Assembly: GCA_014055525.1 (NCBI GenBank)
Contig: WIAH01000015.1
Location: forward strand, 1 to 64,000
Length of the DNA: 64,000 bases
Origin: Nitrospira sp. CR1.3
Lineage (GTDB): Bacteria; Nitrospirota; Nitrospiria; Nitrospirales; Nitrospiraceae
Direction: 5' to 3'
The notes below the pieces were generated by a model. That model did no database searches and was not told where the DNA came from. It was given only the letters and a program-made list of their open reading frames with translations. The position numbers were made by a program, and so were the translations under genes. Positions 54,838 to 62,725 of this stretch are shown in pieces (the first letter of the stretch is position 1; each line of letters starts with the position of its first letter).

Positions 54838-54864
54838 CGACTAGAATCGAAAAGATGCTCAAAA

Positions 54865-56445
54865 TTACTTTGACTTACGGGATTTCCGCCTCTTTCCTTG
54901 TGTACGGCTATCTTTAACCGAAGTTGAAACTCTTTTCAAACCCGGTTGAAGGCCACTGCGTTGGGTCTGGAGAAACTTGTGCACCGCTTGTGGCGTGATT
55001 CCTAATAGTCTAGCGGCCTCACTCTGATTGCCGCCTGCTGCGTCGATTGCTTTCAGCATGAGCTGCTTCCGCGCGCTGCCCAGATAGTCTTCAATCGAGA
55101 AGCCATCGCTCGGTTCCGGCAGACCAGCCAAGGGGTCCGCATATGTGACTGACTCAGAAATCAGTAAGTCATCGGCGTCCAACACTTCTCGCTTGGCTAG
55201 TCGGATGGAACGCTCCAAGACATTTTCGAGATCACGAACATTGCCGGGCCAAGAATGACTTTGCAGACGAGACAACGCGCCGGGTGACAGACGTCTTGGC
55301 TTCTTCAGCCCCGCATTCAGCCGATCAAGCATGTGCAGGGCGAGTTTTGGGATATCAGTCCTGCGCTCCCGCAGAGAAGGCAAATGAATCTGCCCTACAT
55401 TGAGACGATAGTACAGATCGCTTCTAAACTGTCCCTCCTTGATTGCCCTCACCACATCCTTGTTGGTTGCGGCGATCACACGCACGTCTACCTTGTGAGG
55501 CTGCTTCGCCCCTATGGGCTCGACCAGGCCATCATGGAGAACGCGGAGCAACTTGGCCTGTGTTCCCAGTGGCAGCTCCCCCAATTCATCCAGAAACAGG
55601 GTTCCTCCGTTCGACTGATCAAACTTCCCAATCTGATCGGCTACTGCGCCAGTGAAGGCGCCTTTCTTATGGCCGAACAGGGCGCTCTCGACCAGTTCCT
55701 TAGGTAGCGCGGCGGAATTCACCGGGATAAATCGTTCTGCTGGCCGGCCACTTAGCAAATGTACGAATTTTGCGAAGAGTTCTTTCCCGGTACCCGTCTC
55801 GCCCAAGATGAGAATAGGCACGGCAGATTCGGCCAAGGCTTCACCAACTTCCAGTGCCTTACGGATTGCTGGATGATCGCCTACAATTCCCAATTGCTGA
55901 ACTACCGTTGAGAAGTCTCGTTGCTCTTCACTTGTACTGTCCACTTGGGCAAATTTTGCCCTGACGATCGGAAACTCCGGCGAAGAAAAATTGATTTCCG
56001 ACACCAATGGAGCATTTTTGCTGACGAACTTCTGAGGACGGACCTGTAGGATACGCGCCGGTATTTCGCCGCTTGCTGCCAGCAGAAGCCAGCAGGCATG
56101 CATTTGTGGAGTACCGGAGGCAACCGAGATAAAGAAATTCGAGCCAGATGCCTTGTCTGTGATTTCTCGGAGATGCCGGCGCAGTCCCTTGAGTATCAGC
56201 AGATAGTCAGTGGGATCCGTCAAGGGCAAGTCTCGAACCTCTAGCTCTATCTCAGTATGCAGTTTCTTGATGGCCTGCAGGGTGGCGGATGTGTTCTTGT
56301 CGGTGTTGGGCGTGGAAATCAGGACAACTCGGTCAAACTTCTTGACGGTGATGAGGGAAAGGATTGGCCCCGGGACTTCCTGCTCCCCTACCAATCCTAG
56401 TGAATAGGGATCATTAAACCCGGTAAATGTCAGAAGGATGTTCAT
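54865..56445 (-). CDS. RtcR-like sigma-54 activator with a CARF-like sensor domain
   Basis: A 526-residue enhancer-binding protein. Residues 1-170 form a Rossmann/CARF-like domain of the RtcR type (LLTFTGFNDPYS...FDRVVLIST...DPTDYLLILKGLR...FISVASGTPQMHACWLLLAA), expected to bind a nucleotide or RNA-end ligand. The AAA+ domain has GETGTGKE (215-222), the sigma-54-contacting GAFTGA (262-267) and GTLFLDE (281-287). A Fis-type HTH (NQSEAARLLGITPQAVHKFLQ) ends the conserved part, followed by a basic tail. A sigma-54 promoter lies directly downstream, so its target is probably the RM operon. Confidence 0.88.
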   Translation of the reverse strand: MNILLTFTGFNDPYSLGLVGEQEVPGPILSLITVKKFDRVVLISTPNTDKNTSATLQAIKKLHTEIELEVRDLPLTDPTDYLLILKGLRRHLREITDKASGSNFFISVASGTPQMHACWLLLAASGEIPARILQVRPQKFVSKNAPLVSEINFSSPEFPIVRAKFAQVDSTSEEQRDFSTVVQQLGIVGDHPAIRKALEVGEALAESAVPILILGETGTGKELFAKFVHLLSGRPAERFIPVNSAALPKELVESALFGHKKGAFTGAVADQIGKFDQSNGGTLFLDELGELPLGTQAKLLRVLHDGLVEPIGAKQPHKVDVRVIAATNKDVVRAIKEGQFRSDLYYRLNVGQIHLPSLRERRTDIPKLALHMLDRLNAGLKKPRRLSPGALSRLQSHSWPGNVRDLENVLERSIRLAKREVLDADDLLISESVTYADPLAGLPEPSDGFSIEDYLGSARKQLMLKAIDAAGGNQSEAARLLGITPQAVHKFLQTQRSGLQPGLKRVSTSVKDSRTQGKRRKSRKSK

Positions 56446-57335
56446 CGCTCAACCTGTACTTGGATAACCAAAGATCACGCAGCTACTGTGCTGTTTTCGC
56501 GCAAGGCTAGGCTAGGGGTGACGGGGTGTCAAGCTGAGAAATGAGGGCGGTCACACAATCCTGCGCAGGAGATCTAGGCGACCCGCGTGCGCGATGTTTC
56601 ACCTAATCCGATGATCCACAGAACTTCCTTCTTGGCACCTCTTGCCTCGGATATATAGCGCAGTTCTCTGGCTGTGAACACCGCTAAAGCCCTATATCCA
56701 GTGCCCCTCGGCACAGAAGGATAGAAGATTCCTCGTTGCTCGCGGCAATCGGTGAGTCTAAACTTATCTGAGTCATGTCGGCCACTACCCTGTACATTGC
56801 GCTCTGGCTGCTTTCGCATTCCACGCTAAGTGCGCCATATGGTCGAGAGGTGTGCTTGAACGGGAGGACACCTCCTCTGTGTTCGATCCAGATCTCTCCC
56901 GGAAGCCTTCCCTTGTTTGGCTCATTGTACGACGGCGACTACCCTCTTCCTCCCGCGCAGGGTTTCCCCGACTGGTTCTTCTCCTACCAAGACCGGACGA
57001 CACATGGGACCGTCCCTCCAGTGAGTTGCACTGACTCATCCAAGCCCACGCTGAAAGGCGCGACACCGTCTATACTCACTTTCTCCCCTGATCCATCTCC
57101 CGCGCAAGCCGATCGATCCGAAGCCTGCCACGACAAGGCCTTCTAGCTACCCTCGTCTCGAATCACGGCCTGACCTTTCGGATTTCAACAGATCCATCAT
57201 TCAGCAAAATCATCCATAGAAGACCACGCGTAGGCGTGGCCTTACTCGAAGACTTCGAATGCCGATCACATTGGTGACGTGCCTGCGGCAGGCAGGGATC
57301 CGCTGGAATCGGTCTATTTGAGGAGGTGAATCGCT
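56446..57335. other. Gene-poor stretch between the defence island and the macrodomain gene
   Basis: About 890 bases with short frames on both strands but none with a convincing ribosome-binding site, domain or codon pattern. It contains the promoter of the activator gene (see next entry) and several short hairpins near 57226-57300 (for example CCACGC-GTAG-GCGTGG). It probably marks an old insertion boundary. Confidence 0.5.
56504..56532 (-). promoter_or_regulatory. Sigma-70-like promoter of the activator gene
   Basis: TTGACA (56527-56532), a 17-base spacer, and TAGCCT (56504-56509) on the minus strand, about 60 bases upstream of the RtcR-like gene. It suggests that the activator is made constitutively while its target needs sigma-54. 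TAGGC is repeated at the -10 region (AGGCTAGGCTAGG), which makes the exact box ambiguous. Confidence 0.5.
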
Positions 57336-57773
57336 ATGCAGGAAATCATTGGCGACCTGTGGGACTTGCACGATCAAGGCTTCTGCATCGGCGTGCCTAC
57401 GAATGGGAACTGTCGCCGGGATGGTCGCGCGGTCATGGGTGCGGGAGTGGCTTTGGCTGCTGCTCGCAGATTCCCGAATCTGCCCATTCTTCTCGGAGCA
57501 AAGCTCCGCGCTTCTGGAAACCATGCCTACTACTGGCATGAGTGCCGGCTCCTGACACTTCCCACGAAGGATGCATGGACACGACCCTCGACGATCGGAC
57601 TCATCGAGCGGACCGCCCGAGAAGCCGTCCACCTCGCCGATCACTATGGGCTCACTGCGATCTACTGCCCTCGACTGGGCTGCGGGCTCGGCGGCCTCGC
57701 ATGGAAAGATGTCGCTGCTGTCCTGGCCAGCTTGTGGGATGACCGCTTCATCATTGTCCACCTGGCTGCATAA
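57336..57773 (+). CDS. Orphan DarG-like macrodomain protein
   Basis: A 145-residue macrodomain, the ADP-ribose-hydrolase type found in DarG antitoxins: VPTNGNCRRDGRAVMGAGVALAAARRFPNLPILLGAKLRASGNH, LPTKDAWTRPSTIGLIERTAREA, and YCPRLGCGLGGLAWKDVA. DarG reverses ADP-ribosylation of thymidine in DNA by DarT. No DarT toxin gene is adjacent, so it may be a solitary antitoxin or an ADP-ribose reader. The ATG has GAGGAGGTGA upstream. It opens the plus-strand gene group of region 4. Confidence 0.85.
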   Translation: MQEIIGDLWDLHDQGFCIGVPTNGNCRRDGRAVMGAGVALAAARRFPNLPILLGAKLRASGNHAYYWHECRLLTLPTKDAWTRPSTIGLIERTAREAVHLADHYGLTAIYCPRLGCGLGGLAWKDVAAVLASLWDDRFIIVHLAA

Positions 57774-57912
57774 CGCTATCCCCAGCATCACCGAAAACTC
57801 ACCACATCGCGATCTAACGGTCAGTAGTACCCAGAATGAGCACCGACAATTCGCCAAGCGGCACACCGTGCACGAGCCATTACCATCAGATGAAGAGGAC
57901 GATCAGCAAGCC

Positions 57913-58194
57913 ATGAACCGACTGAAAGTCATCGAGCAGCGCTGTCCCGATCGCCCGCTCTGGGACCCTCTTCTCAAGGTCTTGCCCGAGAAGGCCGTCA
58001 CGCAATTCATGTTCATGGGAGAGGTGCTCTGCGAGAGGGGAACCCGCATCTTTCTGTACAAGCACATCTGGAGCCGGCGCTATATCAATCTGGATCAGTA
58101 CGGACAGGCCTACCAGTTCCACGCTTCTGAGGAGGGCTCCCACTATGTACCCGTCACGCTTTCGGGCGCCATCCGTCGCGCCTCATCCTTTTAG
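57913..58194 (+). CDS. Hypothetical protein
   Basis: A 93-residue protein (RLKVIEQRCPDRPLWDPLL...RGTRIFLYKHIWSRRYINLDQYGQAYQF...GAIRRASSF) in the same direction as the macrodomain gene. The ATG at 57913 is chosen as the first methionine before the compact domain; its ribosome-binding site is weak, and the frame is open further upstream. No family is recognised. Aromatic and basic residues suggest a small folded protein. Confidence 0.55.
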   Translation: MNRLKVIEQRCPDRPLWDPLLKVLPEKAVTQFMFMGEVLCERGTRIFLYKHIWSRRYINLDQYGQAYQFHASEEGSHYVPVTLSGAIRRASSF

Positions 58195-58215
58195 ATCAGC
58201 CGCCAGCGAGGCGCG

Positions 58216-58593
58216 ATGCAGATGATGGGACTTCATTCCTCGCGTAGACCACCCGACAAGCCACAGTCCTCCTTGACGCGTGAACGCCGCACGCAGGATA
58301 CTTCACCCGTGAGTCCCATCCTTCCGGATCAGACGGACCTCGAATCGCAGCTCGGAATCCTCCTCCGCTCCGGCCGCGCGGCGGGATTCTCGAGCGAACG
58401 CTTCGACCAGTGTCTCCGGCTGATCGCCCAGATTCCGTCCCCCGATTCCCAGAAGGCGTGGTTGGATCTGTTCTACGAACAATGGACGGAGTTTGCCCGG
58501 ACGCCGGACTGCTTGCAGGGCCCGTTGAAAGAGTCCTTCGAGTCACGGCTGGCTCGCCTTCGTGCCCAGATCGAGCAGCAGCGCCGAGATTAA
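58216..58593 (+). CDS. Hypothetical helical protein
   Basis: A 125-residue protein with a low-complexity N-terminus (residues 1-40) and a helical remainder (LGILLRSGRAAGFSSERFDQCLRLIAQIPSPDSQKAWLDLFYEQWTEFARTPD...ESRLARLRAQIEQQRRD). It starts after GCGAGGCG and is followed closely by the frameshifted gene at 58626. No homology recognised; probably part of the same plasmid- or element-type operon. Confidence 0.6.
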   Translation: MQMMGLHSSRRPPDKPQSSLTRERRTQDTSPVSPILPDQTDLESQLGILLRSGRAAGFSSERFDQCLRLIAQIPSPDSQKAWLDLFYEQWTEFARTPDCLQGPLKESFESRLARLRAQIEQQRRD

Positions 58594-58625
58594 CCTTTCC
58601 TTCTTCCCCACCAGCAGGAGTCATC

Positions 58626-59113
58626 ATGAACAACGCCCGCCCTTGGATCGCCGTTGTCAGTGTCTTTGATTGGACCCGCATCCACGAGTTTTGCCGCGAG
58701 CACGATATCGCCAAGGGCAACAGCTCCTGGCATCTGTTCGATGCGCCGACAGGCGGGGCGATCAACTGCTGGACGATCCGATCGATGAATCGCACTGGCA
58801 ACGGATGGGGGAACTGTGCGGAACCTTCTACCCTGAACAATCCGACGGCCAGCATCCGGGTATCATCATCGAGGACATCATGGCAGGCAAGGTCGCGCCG
58901 GAAGCTTTGCTCCAAGGCGGCTTCATGGCGGGGGCCGAGGCTGTGATTGTCCGATTCGCCCCTGCCAATCCCAACCCCAAGATCGAGGCCGAAGTAGACG
59001 CCGCCTGGTCGGTCGATCAAGCCCGTGCGTTCTTCAACAAGCTGCACCTGCGTGTATTGCAACGGCCCTTGCCTGCTTCCTCTCCTCCAGCACCTCAGCC
59101 ACTCCAACAGTAG
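58626..59113 (+). pseudogene. Hypothetical protein with a single-base frameshift
   Basis: An ATG with CAGGAG upstream encodes NNARPWIAVVSVFDWTRIHEFCREHDIAKGNSSWHLFDAPTGG, then the frame is lost near 58760 at GGCGGGGCGAT. One more G would continue GDQLLDDPIDESHWQRMGELCGTFYPEQSDGQHPG...GFMAGAEAVIVRFAP... to TAG at 59113, about 162 residues. No family recognised. The intact tail after the shift argues for a recent or technical indel. Confidence 0.6.
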
Positions 59114-59260
59114 GCACCTTTTTGCACGGCCTGCCACTGTCACTCAATCCTTTCCATGCACCAGCGACGTCAGCCGCCTGTTTGCGGGACACAACAGTAG
59201 TTGCTTCCTGCGGATTGACGTCGTTCCCGTACCTTGCTAGTCTTACACAAGAGGAAAGCC

Positions 59261-59503
59261 ATGATTAAGACGATCAAAGCGAAATTCTCCCACGGCGCGT
59301 TTAACCCGCTGGAACCGCCGCCGACTGATCTGGTTCACGAAGGCGATGAAGTCCTTTTGGCCGTTTCCCCGATCACACCGGCTGCCGGCTCCATCATCCG
59401 CGAGACTGCCGGAGCGTGGAAAGATCTGGTTGATGCTGAGGAAATGAAGCGGAATATCTACGCCGACCGCCTCGTCTCGACCCGTCCACCGGTCTCCTTC
59501 TGA
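59261..59503 (+). CDS. DUF104-type antitoxin (AF2212-like)
   Basis: An 80-residue small protein: IKTIKAKFSHGAFNPLEPPPTDLVHEGDEVLLAVSP is the DUF104/AF2212-like antitoxin signature (a short AbrB-type strand pattern), followed by a C-terminal region that should cover the PIN toxin. The ATG at 59261 has AAGAGGAAAG upstream; a longer frame from 59234 is less likely. The toxin gene starts at GTG one base after its stop codon, a classic toxin-antitoxin arrangement. Confidence 0.85.
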   Translation: MIKTIKAKFSHGAFNPLEPPPTDLVHEGDEVLLAVSPITPAAGSIIRETAGAWKDLVDAEEMKRNIYADRLVSTRPPVSF

Positions 59504-59504
59504 C

Positions 59505-59912
59505 GTGCCCCGCCTTTCCTATCTCGTTGATACCGACTGGATCATCGACCACCTCTGTGGCATTGGCCCTGTCACTGAAAAGCTTCGCGAGCTGGAACCC
59601 GAAGGGCTTGCGATCAGTGTCATCTCATTGGCCGAACTGTATGAGGGTGCTCACTATTCGCGGGACCCGACCCAAAGCAAGGCCTCACTGACGAAGTTTG
59701 TGGCAGGCGTCGTCGTGGTCCCCATCGACGAGGAGATCTGTAATCTGTTCGGGAAGGAGCGGGGACGGCTCAGGAAATTGGGCCGAACAATCGGCGATTG
59801 CGACTTGTTCATCGCCTGCACTGCGATCTGCAACGACCTGACCCTCTGCAGCAATAACCGTCGTCATTTTGAGATGGTTGAGGGAATCAAGCTGTTGTCG
59901 ATTGAGAGCTGA
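59505..59912 (+). CDS. vapC: VapC-type PIN-domain toxin
   Basis: A 135-residue PIN-domain ribonuclease. The acidic metal ligands are visible: D9 in YLVDTDWI, E in ISLAELYEG, D in IGDCDLFIA and the SNNRRHFEM ending. It starts at a GTG one base after the antitoxin stop codon. Toxic RNA cleavage (tRNA or rRNA) is held in check by the DUF104 partner. The pair probably stabilises the element carrying region 4. Confidence 0.9.
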   Translation: MPRLSYLVDTDWIIDHLCGIGPVTEKLRELEPEGLAISVISLAELYEGAHYSRDPTQSKASLTKFVAGVVVVPIDEEICNLFGKERGRLRKLGRTIGDCDLFIACTAICNDLTLCSNNRRHFEMVEGIKLLSIES

Positions 59913-60253
59913 GTCCTCCCGATCCGGCACTACGCGTACCGCTGATCCTTACACTCTCTTATTGATTCCCTGACGTCCCGGCCTGCTTTGTGCCTATCTG
60001 GTCTTGTCCCATTCTCATTTGTTCCAGGAACCTATAGCGCTCGTAAGCGCCCGCTCCACGTTTCAATCCCTTCACATACTGTCACTGGTCCCGCACTGGG
60101 CATTAGCCCGTGCGCGGTTCATCCACCCACGCAATAGATGCATTCCGCGGGCCACCCCGGACTTTTCTCAGAAGGCCCGCAAGCGGGCAGTGCTCCAGCC
60201 TGCCTGACATGTGTGTGCGTCCATGATCTTTATCTTTGTTGAAGGAGGTTGCC
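59913..60253. other. Intergenic stretch after the toxin-antitoxin pair
   Basis: About 340 bases without a supported gene. It contains a GCCCGC-AA-GCGGGC hairpin near 60176 and several C/T-rich runs. The SSB ribosome-binding site (GAAGGAGG) is at the end. No promoter stands out clearly. Confidence 0.5.
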
Positions 60254-60625
60254 ATGGCTGAGCAGGACATCAAGATCTTGACGCTTTCCGGTCGCATCAC
60301 CCACAAGCCCGAACTGTTCCAGCACCAGGACGGTGCCTCGCTGGAGTTCTCGATCGCGGTGCACTCCAACGGGTTCTATGCGAAGGCCGATGACCCGGAA
60401 TACTGGGACATCAAGGTCCTCGGTGCATCGGAGAAGCTGGCCAACACGCTGGAGAAAGGGCAACACGTGAAACTGACCGGCAATCCCCAGATCCGGACCT
60501 ATATAAAGGAGGGAATCCGGCATAAGGCGGTCACCGTGATCGTCATCGATCCGCGATTGCTGATCCTCGGACCCAAAGCCAAGCAACCGAAACCGGCTGA
60601 GCCTGTCGAGTCGGCTGCGGCTTGA
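60254..60625 (+). CDS. SSB-like OB-fold protein
   Basis: A 123-residue single-stranded-DNA-binding type protein: ILTLSGRITHKPELFQHQDGASLEFSIAVHSN, EYWDIKVLGASEKLANTLEKGQHVKLTGNPQIRTYI, and a short C-terminal tail ending PAEPVESAAA without the acidic DDDIPF tip of chromosomal SSB. The start at 60254 follows GAAGGAGG. Proteins like this are typical of plasmids and integrative elements and protect ssDNA during transfer or replication. Confidence 0.82.
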   Translation: MAEQDIKILTLSGRITHKPELFQHQDGASLEFSIAVHSNGFYAKADDPEYWDIKVLGASEKLANTLEKGQHVKLTGNPQIRTYIKEGIRHKAVTVIVIDPRLLILGPKAKQPKPAEPVESAAA

Positions 60626-60697
60626 CGCGTCAAGCGTGACTGATCTGCCTGACCGTATCGTGCGACCTGACCAGTTGTGTTGGAGGAGGATCATCCT

Positions 60698-62068
60698 ATG
60701 GAATGTGCAACGTGCCTCGCAGACTTGTACCCGCCAGAGCTCATTGCCGAGCCAGCCTTCGATTCGGAAGACACCCTTCCCCCTCTCTACGACCGCTATG
60801 CGTTGCTCCCGAGCGACAACGAGGAAGTCGTGGTCACCTTCCTCGTCGCATTGCATGCCGCCCATCTGGAGCAATGGGCCAGACGAGATCAGGAACGCCG
60901 GTTGTCGGGGGAGACCCGGTTCGCGGACGAGGATCCCAGACCGGAGTTCCCGCTGATCATCAAACGCTCACAGAGGGCCAGCGCGCCCCGATTCGCTGTG
61001 CTCCCCAACGGCCGGCGAGTGCTTCTCCTCGATGCCCATCGTGTCTACTTCCTCTGCGGCATCGCGGGCGTCCTCTCCCTCGAAGAAGCGAAGGCCCGGA
61101 ACCACAGGAGACTCGGCTACAGGCTGTGCCCTGGATGTCAGGGGAAACATCTGCCTCCATCCGTGGCTACAACCTCCGAGGCTCACGCAGTCGAAGTCAA
61201 CCAGCCCCCCGGAGAGACCTGCACCAAATGCCAGGCGCCCAAAGCCTCCTCCTATATTCCTGACGGGTCGGACCACAGCCGGTGCCTGCTCTGCGGCCGG
61301 TACGACTACTATGCTGCGCCCGACCAGCTCACCGATGAGGAAAGGGACCAGAACGAGGATGCGATCGCCAGCATGCTCTTCGCCCAGGGAGACCTGGAAG
61401 TCACATTCCCTTCATCCGAAGACGACCTCAGCGAGGAGAGTGTCGAGGGCGATCCCGACCGCCATCTAATGGACGCCCTGGACAACGAAGACTGCGTCAA
61501 AGGGCTCGACCTCCGCGAAGAGGAGCTTGCCGACCTCCTCGTCAACACGTCGCAAGACCTCGCCGATCTCGGCGACCGCATGCACAAGCCCGCGTTCGAA
61601 CTCTTCCTGACCAGCCATCCCCTCCGGAAGAAGCTGATCGACCTCGCCCTCCGGGGGGCCGACCATACCGAGTCGCGTATGGCCTTGTGGGCAGCGGCCG
61701 GCCGGATCCTTGGAGTGTCTACGCGTTCCCTGAGCGAGGAAGACTCCGAGGCCATCACCCACTGGCTCCTCACATTGTCCGATGAGGACTTGTCCCTGCT
61801 CGCCGGCGATCCGGACGCGCACCATCCGATGCTGCAGCACCCCAGCCCAGGCGCATTTCAACCTACGGATCCCCTACTGCTCCCGCTCGTCAAGCATTTC
61901 AAGGAGCAGCTCCGGCGTTTTCGCTCGAAGGAAGCCGGCTGTCGTCTGCTTGCAAAGGACCATGGATTGAGCGAAGAAGCCCTGCGTTCCGTTGCCATGC
62001 AATGTGGCATGCTGCCTGGGACCACTCCCGCCTCCATGCGTTCCTCTCCTCAGGTCTACGCTGCCTGA
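60698..62068 (+). CDS. Large cysteine-ribbon/acidic protein (paralogue A)
   Basis: A 456-residue protein of unknown family. The N-terminal half has several CxxC knuckles (CATC, CPGC-GKHLPP, CTKC, CLLCGR), the middle part is acidic (EDAIASMLFAQGDLEVTFPSSEDDLSEESVEGDPD) and the C-terminal part is helical and ends with an HTH-like stretch (AGCRLLAKDHGLSEEALRSVAM). The start at 60698 follows GGAGGAGGA; a TTG upstream is in frame. The central segment C-x-GKHLPP..AHAVEVNQPP is shared with the protein at 62726-63949. Its place between two SSB genes suggests a role in element maintenance or transfer. Confidence 0.72.
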   Translation: MECATCLADLYPPELIAEPAFDSEDTLPPLYDRYALLPSDNEEVVVTFLVALHAAHLEQWARRDQERRLSGETRFADEDPRPEFPLIIKRSQRASAPRFAVLPNGRRVLLLDAHRVYFLCGIAGVLSLEEAKARNHRRLGYRLCPGCQGKHLPPSVATTSEAHAVEVNQPPGETCTKCQAPKASSYIPDGSDHSRCLLCGRYDYYAAPDQLTDEERDQNEDAIASMLFAQGDLEVTFPSSEDDLSEESVEGDPDRHLMDALDNEDCVKGLDLREEELADLLVNTSQDLADLGDRMHKPAFELFLTSHPLRKKLIDLALRGADHTESRMALWAAAGRILGVSTRSLSEEDSEAITHWLLTLSDEDLSLLAGDPDAHHPMLQHPSPGAFQPTDPLLLPLVKHFKEQLRRFRSKEAGCRLLAKDHGLSEEALRSVAMQCGMLPGTTPASMRSSPQVYAA

Positions 62069-62245
62069 CCTCACCAAGCGGCACGGAAGTTCACTTCAAC
62101 GCTGGTTTCCCAGACCCTGTATGCCAGGCGCATCGATACTCCGGTGCGCACAACGGGTAACCGGGTCAGCCAGGTGACTGGCGTGACGCATTGAGCGTCA
62201 TGTCATGTTGTTCACTCACCACTCACAAGTTGGAGGTATGTTCAC

Positions 62246-62593
62246 ATGCGTACGTTTGCCAAAGGCACGATCAACGGCCGTCTCACCACCGACCCCGTCA
62301 TCCGCACGGTCGGCGACAAGTCGGTCTGCAACCTGCGCCTCGCGGTGGACGGGCTCCCGTCCAGGAAGACCGGCGAGAAGCGGCCCTCGAGTTATTTCTC
62401 GGTCGTGGTCTGGGGCAGACTCGCCGAGAGCTGCCGCAAGCTGGTCAAAGGCCAGGAAGTCTATGTCGAAGGCCATCTTCAATCCCGGACACGAGAGACC
62501 GACGGCCAGGGTTCGGTGACCTACATCGAGCTCAACGCCAGAACGATCAACTTCGGCAATCTGCCGAGGTCCGCGATGCAACAGGCCGCGTGA
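62246..62593 (+). CDS. Single-stranded DNA-binding protein
   Basis: A 115-residue SSB: FAKGTINGRLTTDPVIRTVGDKSVCNLRLAVDGL, SSYFSVVVWGRLAESCRKLVKGQEVYVEGHLQSRTRET, YIELNARTINFG. The C-terminus has no acidic tip. The ATG follows TTGGAGGT. It is a second, more canonical SSB beside the divergent one at 60254-60625, and sits between the two related cysteine-ribbon proteins. Confidence 0.9.
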   Translation: MRTFAKGTINGRLTTDPVIRTVGDKSVCNLRLAVDGLPSRKTGEKRPSSYFSVVVWGRLAESCRKLVKGQEVYVEGHLQSRTRETDGQGSVTYIELNARTINFGNLPRSAMQQAA

Positions 62594-62599
62594 GCGGAC

Positions 62600-62656
62600 A
62601 AAAAAAAGGGAGTGCAGTCCCCCCCGATCGTATCAATCGAGACGGATGCACTCCCT
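62600..62656 (-). terminator. Intrinsic terminator of the minus-strand gene facing ssb
   Basis: On the minus strand GGGAGTGCA (62647-62655) pairs with TGCACTCCC (62608-62616), followed by a run of seven T. It ends transcription of the gene at 62726-63949 and lies between the converging genes. Confidence 0.8.
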
Positions 62657-62725
62657 CACCTGTAGGGAGACCGGAAGGAACTCCGCACCGCCCTGAGGGC
62701 AGAATTCCTTCAGTCTCGTCCCCTG

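Noticed and set aside
54773-54862. Longer start of the SNase-like gene adding a hydrophobic N-terminus
   Set aside because: The extension would lie upstream of and across the sigma-54 promoter, and the ATG at 54772 has its own good ribosome-binding site.
56574-57146. Short open frames in the gene-poor stretch
   Set aside because: No ribosome-binding sites, no domain features and no consistent codon use on either strand.
60060-60072. GTTTCAATCCC-like string resembling the 3' end of a CRISPR repeat
   Set aside because: It occurs once only, with no regularly spaced copies or Cas genes nearby.
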